DNA from: CAZTDD01 sp964612675 | GTDB taxonomy: Bacteria; Hinthialibacterota; Hinthialibacteria; Hinthialibacterales; JAKPRU01 | DNA length: 32,962 nt | Reading direction: 5' to 3' | NCBI GenBank assembly: GCA_964612675.1 | Contig: CAZTDD010000076.1 | Location: forward strand, 1 to 32,962 | Shown: positions 1-6,391 of the stretch, piece by piece | How positions within the stretch are numbered: position 1 is the stretch's first letter | How the letters are laid out: each line of letters opens with the position of its first letter | Notes under the pieces: model-generated | Database searches by the model: none | Seen by the model: only the letters and a program-made list of their open reading frames with translations | Told to the model about the DNA's origin: nothing | Translations under genes and position numbers: made by a program

Positions 1-146
1 GAGGTTCGCCCTCCCCTCGCTCCTTCTCTGAAACTTAACTTAATGACATTGACCCCAAGCCTCCCCTGACTGTGGCCACGCAAGCGCGTCCCTCTTGGAA
101 AGGGAAATCGAAACGGAAGCCTGGTCGAACCGACATAGATTTCTTT

Positions 147-189
147 CCCTTCCTCCCCCGAAGATCGGGGGAGGTTAGGAGGGGGTTGA
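147..189. repeat. Palindromic REP-like repeat, copy 1
   Basis: The core CTCCCCCGAAGATCGGGGGAG is a perfect hairpin, followed by a G-rich arm (TTAGGAGGGGGTTGA). A second copy in the same orientation lies at 1319-1364 on the other side of etfB. It sits about 65 bases past the etfB stop, so it could also help end that transcript, but there is no clear T-run. Confidence 0.7.
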
Positions 190-225
190 GATCTGTTTTG
201 CTCACTTTTTGCCGGTTCGTCAAGC

Positions 226-252
226 CTGGGGGAGATTCAGAGGGGATTGATT
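226..252. repeat. Degenerate half-copy of the same REP-like repeat
   Basis: GGGGGAG followed by AGAGGGGATTGATTCC resembles the right half of the copy at 1319-1364, including its ending GGGTTGATTCC. The left hairpin arm is missing. The assignment rests on similarity by eye only. Confidence 0.4.
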
Positions 253-254
253 CC

Positions 255-1163
255 CTACCCCAAAATATGATCCTCCACCAACTCGTCGATCAGCGAATGG
301 ATACCTTCTTCCGTCGCCGGGATCACCTTGCTTTCTCCGCCGAGAAGCGTAACTCCCCATACTCTCTTAACTCGTGTCGGCGATCCGCTCAAACCAATTC
401 GTTCCGGCTCCGCCTGAACATCGTCGGCATCGAGGATCGGGACAAGAAGTCCTTTCGCTTCCAGCGACTGTGCCTTCTTCTGCGCTTCCTCTTCTATCTC
501 TTCCGGGCTCAACCCGGCGGCTTGTTTCTTGAGTTCTTGACGCAAATCGAGGAGAGTTCTGGCTCGCCTGTATTTCATCACCCGTTTCGCACTCGGCGGC
601 CGCGCAACAATCCCACCTGAAATCGTAAGCAGCGACGGCATCGGCACCCGCAGCACCTCATAGCCGTTCCCCATTTCCTTCTTCACAAACGCTGCACCAT
701 CCTCGATACAGATTTCCGTCACATAGGTGGCCTGAGGTAAAGCGAGTTTCTCCGCCAGCTGGGGGCCGACCTGAGCCGTATCGCCGTCAATCGCCTGCTG
801 TCCACACAGCACAAGATCCGGGACTCCAATCTTCTGTACTGTTTTCGATAACGTGTAAGAGGTTGCGAGAGTGTCGGCAGCGGCAAATCGTTTGTCAGTG
901 ACCAGGTAAACAGCGTCGGCTCCACGGCACAGAGAATCCCTCAGAATCTCCACGGCTCGCGGAGGCCCCATCGTGATTACAGTCACACGTCCACCATACC
1001 GATCCCGGAGAGACAAAGCCATCTCCAAGGCCGACAAATCATCCGGGTTGAACACGGCGGGAAGGGCCTGACGGTTCACTGTTCCGTCGGCTTTCATCGC
1101 CTCACCGGTAATGTTCTTCGTGTCCGGAACCTGTTTGGCCAGAACAATCAGATTGAACCCCAC
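255..1163 (-). CDS. etfB: Electron transfer flavoprotein beta subunit
   Basis: This is the small subunit of the electron transfer flavoprotein, which with EtfA carries electrons from flavin dehydrogenases to the quinone pool or to bifurcating partners in the cytoplasm. The N-terminus (residues 5-15, IVLAKQVPDTK) and the family hallmark around residues 122-139 (QAIDGDTAQVGPQLAE) are clear, as is GLSGSPTRV near 257-265. At 302 residues it is longer than the usual 250-265. The extra length is a charged, probably helical stretch at about 206-240. The start is GTG at 1163, preceded by GGAGG ten bases upstream; that ribosome site lies in the last unit of a 13-bp tandem array. No etfA begins in the 254 bases downstream, which is unusual because the two subunits are normally adjacent; etfA may lie upstream or elsewhere. 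Confidence 0.93.
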   Translation of the reverse strand: MGFNLIVLAKQVPDTKNITGEAMKADGTVNRQALPAVFNPDDLSALEMALSLRDRYGGRVTVITMGPPRAVEILRDSLCRGADAVYLVTDKRFAAADTLATSYTLSKTVQKIGVPDLVLCGQQAIDGDTAQVGPQLAEKLALPQATYVTEICIEDGAAFVKKEMGNGYEVLRVPMPSLLTISGGIVARPPSAKRVMKYRRARTLLDLRQELKKQAAGLSPEEIEEEAQKKAQSLEAKGLLVPILDADDVQAEPERIGLSGSPTRVKRVWGVTLLGGESKVIPATEEGIHSLIDELVEDHILG

Positions 1164-1174
1164 GGCTTCTCAAA

Positions 1175-1304
1175 CCTCCAAAACCGACTTCCAAAACCAG
1201 ACTTCAAAATTAGCCTTCAAAACCGGCCCCCAAAACCGACCTTCAAAACCAGCCTTCAAAACCAGCCTTCAAAACCGGCCTTCAGAACCGGCCTCCAAAA
1301 CCGG
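1175..1304. repeat. Tandem array of ten 13-bp units
   Basis: Ten consecutive 13-base units with consensus CCTTCAAAACCGG (plus strand) run without indels. Variation is confined mainly to positions 3-5 and the last two bases. The array ends 11 bases before the etfB start codon. Read on the minus strand the unit is CCGGTTTTGAAGG, and the etfB-proximal unit ends in GGAGG, serving as the Shine-Dalgarno sequence. It is not CRISPR-like, since there are no spacers. Confidence 0.9.
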
Positions 1305-1318
1305 CGTATCAACCGTGC

Positions 1319-1364
1319 CTTTCCTCCCCCAAGATTGGGGGAGGTGTAGGAGGGGGTTGATTCC
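1319..1364. repeat. Palindromic REP-like repeat, copy 2
   Basis: The hairpin core is CTCCCCCAAGATTGGGGGAG followed by GTGTAGGAGGGGGTTGATTCC. Compared with copy 1 at 147-189 the loop-closing pair changes from G:C to A:T on both sides, a compensatory change. The 1365-1555 stretch that follows holds no gene I can support. Confidence 0.7.
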
Positions 1365-1558
1365 TTCTAAAACACACACTCGTGTTTGACTACATCCTGA
1401 ACAGAACTGAAGAAAAGCCAGTATACCAGAGTTGTTCTCCCGACAAAGGTACGTTTTTCTTTCTCTCTCCCTTCAAACCCGCCAAATGCGTCACCTCATC
1501 GGCACGCAGAACGCTTCCTGAACACTTTCTTAGGTTCAGAATTCTTTACTTTTACGTA

Positions 1559-1588
1559 TTGACAAGGCGAACAAAAACCTATTATGAT
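1559..1588 (+). promoter_or_regulatory. Sigma-70-type promoter for the CBM9-like gene
   Basis: TTGACA at 1559-1564 and TATGAT at 1583-1588 are separated by 18 bases. This is the best match to the housekeeping consensus in the window. The predicted transcript start is near 1595, giving a leader of about 95 bases before the ATG at 1690. Confidence 0.75.
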
Positions 1589-1689
1589 CCCCCAGAAGTC
1601 AGGTCGCTTCGTACCGAGTGCGAAGGGGGCATAGTTTTTGTTCCGCCGGGAAACCGGCCGGCCCATCCCGATCATAGAAAGGGGAAGCA

Positions 1690-2643
1690 ATGAGACGTGC
1701 TGTTTTGATGGTGTTGGGTTGCTGCCTGATCGTATCGGTTGTTGGAGCACAGGAGTATGTCGATCCGCAGCAAGGAACGAATCCGAAGACGGCCACGGCC
1801 TACCAGATTCCGCCGATCACAGTCGACGGAGATCTGAGCGATTGGCCGGAGGGACTGGAAAAGCGTGTATGTAACGAGTTCTACCCAAGCGGCTACCAGG
1901 TAACCTCGCCGGCGAACAAGACCGAGGAGAATTACTTCATGGTCGCCTGGAACGAAGAAGAGAACCAGATTTATGTGGCCGGTTGGTCGCATGACGATGT
2001 CGCCGTATTCAAGCGAAGCGAATGGTGGAACGCCGATTTCAGCGACATGGCCGCCCGCTCCTGGTTCGTTGACCGCTGGGAGATCTACTTCGAGTGGGAC
2101 AACACCGACGAGGGAGCCCATGGCGACGACGGAACCGTTCAATACGTCATCGCCAGAAACGACCCGGAAAACGACGGTGTGCTCGGACATGAAATGGATA
2201 ACAGCGGCAACCCGCTGGAAGACGGAACCGCGTTCTGGATCAACCAGAAAGCAGACCTGACAGCGGATGGCCGTCCGTGGCGCTCGTCAGCCGAACTGGT
2301 CGTTATTCCCGACGACTCGGATGACCCGTTTGGACCTCACGTCAAGCGGTTCGAAGCCGCCATCACCGGCTGGACCTTCTACGACGGCGACGGCAATACC
2401 GACGCCGACGCACTCGATCTGGGTCCCGATGTGAACGGCGGGGACGGTATCGGCTTCGACGTTACGATGATGGACAGAGACGGCTACGAACGCGGGACGG
2501 AAGACCAATACACCGAAGACGATCAAGGTGCGTGGATCGGCTGGTCTTCAGAAAGCAAGAATAGTGCTCCCGAGGCTCTGGGGACACTGTTCTTCAACAT
2601 GGACTTTGCCTCCACAGAGGTCAGGGATTGGTCTTTGCACTGA
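1690..2643 (+). CDS. Secreted CBM9/DOMON-like carbohydrate-binding protein
   Basis: A 317-residue exported protein. Residues 1-20 form a signal peptide (RR, hydrophobic stretch, cleavage likely after VVGA). The segment at about 43-52 (ITVDGDLSDW) is the opening signature of CBM9-like/DOMON beta-sandwich domains, which bind sugars or the ends of polysaccharides. The rest is acidic, rich in Asp, Gly and Trp, with short D-x-D-G-N stretches (near 236-250) that could bind calcium. No catalytic domain is visible. The ATG is preceded by AAAGGGG eight bases upstream. It appears to be a single-gene unit with its own near-consensus promoter, followed by a large hairpin. Likely periplasmic or extracellular glycan binding; the ligand is unknown. 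Confidence 0.75.
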   Translation: MRRAVLMVLGCCLIVSVVGAQEYVDPQQGTNPKTATAYQIPPITVDGDLSDWPEGLEKRVCNEFYPSGYQVTSPANKTEENYFMVAWNEEENQIYVAGWSHDDVAVFKRSEWWNADFSDMAARSWFVDRWEIYFEWDNTDEGAHGDDGTVQYVIARNDPENDGVLGHEMDNSGNPLEDGTAFWINQKADLTADGRPWRSSAELVVIPDDSDDPFGPHVKRFEAAITGWTFYDGDGNTDADALDLGPDVNGGDGIGFDVTMMDRDGYERGTEDQYTEDDQGAWIGWSSESKNSAPEALGTLFFNMDFASTEVRDWSLH

Positions 2644-2701
2644 TACCGGTACTCACAAAGCCGTACCGGAATCATCCAATGGAGTAGACAGTTTTATCTC
2701 G

Positions 2702-2770
2702 GGAGGGCGAATCTCCCGATGAGCCTTCACTATCGAAAACAGAATAGGCTCATCAGGCGATTCGCCCTCC
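2702..2770. repeat. Large inverted repeat (REP/BIME-like), possible bidirectional terminator
   Basis: Two 25-base arms (2702-2726 and 2746-2770) pair at 23 of 25 positions around a 19-base loop. Each arm also folds alone: CGGGAG/CTCCCG on the left and GGCGATTCGCC on the right. It lies between the convergent CBM9-like gene and the phosphodiesterase-TPR gene, so it may terminate both. There is no T-run. Confidence 0.8.
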
Positions 2771-2805
2771 TTGCATCCTCTAGCGAGACACCTTCAGGCT
2801 TTCGT

Positions 2806-4911
2806 TTACCGTGTCCCCAGTTGTTTGATTCGATCCTTCGCTTTCTGCAATTCGGGATCGGCGTCCAAAGCCTTCCGGTACCACTCCAGCGACTCTGGGA
2901 AATCCCCGTTTACTCGATAGCTCTCCCCGACCAGGTACAGCAGATTCGCGTCTCCAGGCATCTCTTCGATAAGAGAAAACAAATACGGTCGTGCCCGGTC
3001 GCCGCTGCCTTGTCGAATTAACGCGACTGCCAAACCATGTCGCGCTTTGGAATGCCGAGGGTTCGCCTCCAGAAACCGCGTCAGAATTTCTTCGGCTTCC
3101 CCATAGCGCCCGGCAATGCCGTTCAGAATCCCAAGATTGTAAAGCGTTTCGAGATTATCCGGGTCCAGTTCGACGGATCGCTGGAAACTTCGCAAGGCCC
3201 GAGCGAATTCCCTTCGCTTGAAGTGGAGAACACCTTTTTGATGCAGCAGGCCGGCAAGCCGCCACTCGACGATCCCTTCTTCCGACTTACGGTTCGTCCC
3301 CTCTGCATCCTGCTCAGAATTCCCTGTCGACCCCTGCTGAATCGCGTCCAGTCGTTTCTCGTGGACGGCGATGAGATTCTCCAGAAGCGTTTCCGCCTCC
3401 TCCAACCGACCGAGCTCGACGAGGACCTTCGATTTGCGACCAAGGGCTTTTTCATGAGAAGGATCAAGTTCGATAACACGGTTCAATTCGTTAAGCGCCT
3501 CTTGTGAACTTCCGTTCTCGTCGAGAAAAACCGCCAGGTTGAATCGTTCGGCGATTTCAAAAGCGACATCCGAAACCGCCGACTCGCCCCCGACATAACC
3601 GAGAGCGCGCAAACGCTCGATCTCTTTCGAATCCGCGAGTTCCGCCTCGGGCAACTCCGCCGGTTGATAGTCTCCGTCCAAATCCCCGACACGATTCACC
3701 GGCCCGGGAACCAGCCCCGCCGTCTCTTGGATCTCCGGAAGCGCCCGGCCGAGCATCTCCAACGAAGCGGGAATTCCGTAAAGACTCAACAGCGTCGGCA
3801 TGATGTCGTAAACAGTCGCGTTTCGGATCTCTGTTTTCTCAGCACCTGGGCGGTAAGCGAGGATCGTTCCCTCGAGCCGATGCCAAAGCGCCGCAGTTTC
3901 AGTCGTGGTCTCTGAGGAAACACGGGGCCGGTCGTCTCCCGACAGAAATCCATGGTCCGAGACCACAATCAGCATATCCGCGGGCCGAAGCCGCTCCATG
4001 ACGTCGCTGAGGATTTCATCCGCATGCTCATACGCCGCGTCGACCGCTCCCGAGTATCGGTCGAACTCCGCCTGCGAGATCTGCGGCTGCTTGGGAGGAC
4101 GAGCAGGCATAAAGAGATGAGAAATCGAATCCGTGAAGGCAAAATAGACCATAGTAAGGTCCGTTGGATGCCTCTCCAACATATGCAGCAGGACGTTTCG
4201 ATACGTTTCCGCCCGCCCGACGATTAAGCGGAGATGATGTAGAGGATTCTGTACATCCAGGGAAGCATCCATCTCCCGTTCGTATGCTTCCCGCGACATG
4301 TCCACATATCGGCTGAGTTCCTCGTAACCGACCTCCGTTGCCTCTACCCGGAGCGGGGTCAATTCTTCCACGAGATCGGACGGATAAGTGACACCGGGGA
4401 AAGCCGCCTTATTCTCGGAAGATAGATCCTCTTCGAATTCACGACCGAATCGGTCGGATACAAGGAAGCCGTCCGTCTCTTCCGCAGGCCAGGTCGCCCA
4501 CCACCCGATTACCGTTGTAGACCGATCGTATCGAGGAACGATGTTCCATAGGGCGGCACAACGGCGGCGGGAAGATGGGACGACTGTCGCCCCGACACGA
4601 TCGTCATGCACGCTGAACCCCAGGATCCGATGCTCGTCCGGGCCGCGCCCGGTCGCCATCGTGGTCCAAATCAGAGGAGACAGAATCGGCCTGTAGGACC
4701 GAAGCTCACCGGACAATCCCTCGGACAGGATTCGCTCGAAACAGGGCAGACGCCCCGCTTCGACCAGCTCATCGATGATACGGAGGTCAATTCCGTCCAG
4801 CCCCACCAGGATCACGCGAGATTCAGGCAGCTGAGACTCTCGCCCGCACCCGGCAAAAAGCACTGCGAATACGGCAAAGAGACGGATAATGGACCACATT
4901 TGAAGTCTCAT
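2806..4911 (-). CDS. Lipoprotein with alkaline-phosphatase-superfamily domain and C-terminal TPRs
   Basis: A 701-residue lipoprotein. The N-terminus is a lipoprotein signal with lipobox ending FAGC (Cys22). Residues 32-420 form an alkaline-phosphatase-superfamily (type I phosphodiesterase/nucleotide pyrophosphatase-like) domain: metal-binding VGLDG at 36-40, the likely Thr nucleophile in PLIWTTMATG (80-88), and a later SDHGF metal motif. From about residue 455 to the end come TPR-like helical repeats (NLAVFLDE, ALGRKSKVLVELGRLEEAE, YNLGILNGIAGRYGEAEEIL, YLVGESYRVNGDFPESLEWY). The substrate is unknown; phosphodiester, phosphoglycerol or sulfate-ester head groups at the envelope are possible. 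The TPRs suggest docking in a larger assembly. The start is ATG at 4911, with Met5 as an alternative; neither has a strong ribosome site. It is divergent from the porin gene. Confidence 0.82.
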   Translation of the reverse strand: MRLQMWSIIRLFAVFAVLFAGCGRESQLPESRVILVGLDGIDLRIIDELVEAGRLPCFERILSEGLSGELRSYRPILSPLIWTTMATGRGPDEHRILGFSVHDDRVGATVVPSSRRRCAALWNIVPRYDRSTTVIGWWATWPAEETDGFLVSDRFGREFEEDLSSENKAAFPGVTYPSDLVEELTPLRVEATEVGYEELSRYVDMSREAYEREMDASLDVQNPLHHLRLIVGRAETYRNVLLHMLERHPTDLTMVYFAFTDSISHLFMPARPPKQPQISQAEFDRYSGAVDAAYEHADEILSDVMERLRPADMLIVVSDHGFLSGDDRPRVSSETTTETAALWHRLEGTILAYRPGAEKTEIRNATVYDIMPTLLSLYGIPASLEMLGRALPEIQETAGLVPGPVNRVGDLDGDYQPAELPEAELADSKEIERLRALGYVGGESAVSDVAFEIAERFNLAVFLDENGSSQEALNELNRVIELDPSHEKALGRKSKVLVELGRLEEAETLLENLIAVHEKRLDAIQQGSTGNSEQDAEGTNRKSEEGIVEWRLAGLLHQKGVLHFKRREFARALRSFQRSVELDPDNLETLYNLGILNGIAGRYGEAEEILTRFLEANPRHSKARHGLAVALIRQGSGDRARPYLFSLIEEMPGDANLLYLVGESYRVNGDFPESLEWYRKALDADPELQKAKDRIKQLGTR

Positions 4912-5012
4912 CGTATAATAAAGATAGTACTCAATGGCGTTCTCGTCTGTTCTCGCTCAGGAAACGAGAAGCAAACATTTACATTTTATTACATCATTTC
5001 GTGGTTTCTACG

Positions 5013-5041
5013 TCGACAGATTTCACTGATGTTAGTATATT
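5013..5041 (+). promoter_or_regulatory. Candidate promoter giving a leaderless porin mRNA
   Basis: TCGACA (5013-5018), a 17-base spacer and TATATT (5036-5041) end only six bases before the ATG at 5048. The expected transcript start coincides with the start codon, and no Shine-Dalgarno sequence is present in the preceding 20 bases. Confidence 0.5.
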
Positions 5042-5047
5042 GTTAAC

Positions 5048-6391
5048 ATGCGTCTATATTCAGCCATATCAGTAGGATTCTTCCTCTTTTTTTTGTCTTC
5101 GGGAAGCTGCCCGGCCTCCGGCGACTCTACAGAGCAGCGGATCGAACGCTTGGAAAAAGAGAACCAAGAGCTCCGATCCGTCATTGACGAGCTGCGTGGG
5201 CGTCTGAATGTTCTCGAAAAGAAACTGCAGCAACCGGCTGAAACCGTGGAACAGCAGAAACCGCCGGAGCCGGGAGAACAACCAAGCCTGCTGGAGAAGA
5301 TAGAAGAACGCATTATCGATCTTGAGGATTTCAAAGAGAATAACGAAAAAGGATGGATCAAATCAAAAAAAAGGGAATGGCTGGAGATCGGCGGCGAGAT
5401 CGAACTTGAGTACATAGATACGCAGAACGAGTCCGATAGCCGGGCGGGCGAGACCGCCGATCCACACGGTCAATTCCAGATCGACCATGTGCGCCTATCG
5501 CCTCGCGTTCGTTTCACGGACGATCTCACTCTGGAAGCGGACTTTGACGCCGGAGACCAGGCGACCTCGGATTTGCAGGAAGCCTATTTGACCTGGGAAA
5601 ATCTGCCTCTGAATTCGGAGGTCAAGATCGGACAACATAAACGATTCTTCCGTCCGGATCGCAAAACTGAGAGTTATCCGCTGGCGGGTATTGCCTACTG
5701 GCGCGACCGTGTATTGGGACTGACCATCGAGAACAATTTCGATCCGTTCTATACATACTTTTCTTTGGTCAACGGCTCCCGCCTGAACGATGAAAGAATC
5801 GGCGAAGATGAGTCATTCCCCATGGTCGTTGACGATTTGGACGGCCGGGATGCAAACGACAATAAAGAAATCGGACTTGGACTCGGGTGGGAGAGAAAGA
5901 ACGATACATGGGGCGACGTCGATTTCATGCTTTTCGCGGTGATGGCAGAGCTCTCACACGATGATGAGCGTTTTCTCCATCGACTCCCGGGCTACGGTCG
6001 GTTCGAAGAGGACGACGACCGCTACCGATACGGTGCGAATCTGGAGTACCAGATTTGGGACGCCGAGTTGTTCTCACAATACATCACGTCTGAGGACGGC
6101 GGTTTGGACCGGGACGCATGGTATGTACAGACCTCGTACGAATACGAGCCGGAACTGAAATACCTGCAGTCGGTTGAACCCCTGGCCCGATACGGAAGAC
6201 TGAACATGAATTTGTCTCCGTTTCCCACGAACTCGCTGTTGTGGGATCGCGAGCAATGGACGTTGGCGGTGATTTTCGAATTAACCGATGACGTTTTCCT
6301 GCGCACGGAATATACTGTAAATGATGAGGATACAGGCGCTGGGGATATACGGAACAATGAGGCGCTGATTCAACTCGAACTGCGCTTCTAA
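5048..6391 (+). CDS. Outer-membrane porin (OprP/OprO-like) with N-terminal coiled coil
   Basis: A 447-residue predicted outer-membrane beta-barrel. Residues 1-24 are a signal peptide. Residues 28-65 form a heptad-patterned coiled coil (RIERLEKENQELRSVIDEL), which in such porins probably trimerises in the periplasm or contacts peptidoglycan. The remainder has alternating amphipathic strands (WLEIGGEIELEYID, VRLSPRVRFTDDLTLEADFD, EVKIGQHKRFFRPD) and ends in the aromatic C-terminal signature LIQLELRF used for BAM recognition. This matches the phosphate-selective porin O/P type in layout; substrate specificity cannot be read. The ATG is the only sensible start and lacks a ribosome site. Its TAA overlaps the ATG of the msbA-like gene by one base (TAATG), indicating coupled translation. 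Confidence 0.85.
   Translation: MRLYSAISVGFFLFFLSSGSCPASGDSTEQRIERLEKENQELRSVIDELRGRLNVLEKKLQQPAETVEQQKPPEPGEQPSLLEKIEERIIDLEDFKENNEKGWIKSKKREWLEIGGEIELEYIDTQNESDSRAGETADPHGQFQIDHVRLSPRVRFTDDLTLEADFDAGDQATSDLQEAYLTWENLPLNSEVKIGQHKRFFRPDRKTESYPLAGIAYWRDRVLGLTIENNFDPFYTYFSLVNGSRLNDERIGEDESFPMVVDDLDGRDANDNKEIGLGLGWERKNDTWGDVDFMLFAVMAELSHDDERFLHRLPGYGRFEEDDDRYRYGANLEYQIWDAELFSQYITSEDGGLDRDAWYVQTSYEYEPELKYLQSVEPLARYGRLNMNLSPFPTNSLLWDREQWTLAVIFELTDDVFLRTEYTVNDEDTGAGDIRNNEALIQLELRF

Noticed and set aside
72..620. 182-codon plus-strand reading frame
   Set aside because: It runs antisense to etfB, begins in the repeat region and has no recognisable domain or ribosome site.
1175..1304. Possible CRISPR array
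   Set aside because: The units are contiguous 13-mers with no spacers and no cas genes nearby.
1111..1389. Plus-strand frame with repeated FKT/NRPS peptides
   Set aside because: The peptide repeats are just the translated 13-bp tandem array; there is no start signal.
1382..1693. 103-codon plus-strand frame before the CBM9-like gene
   Set aside because: It overlaps the promoter and the start of the CBM9-like gene and resembles no protein.
3037..3507. 156-codon plus-strand frame
   Set aside because: Antisense to the TPR part of the phosphodiesterase-like lipoprotein; no domain or start signal.
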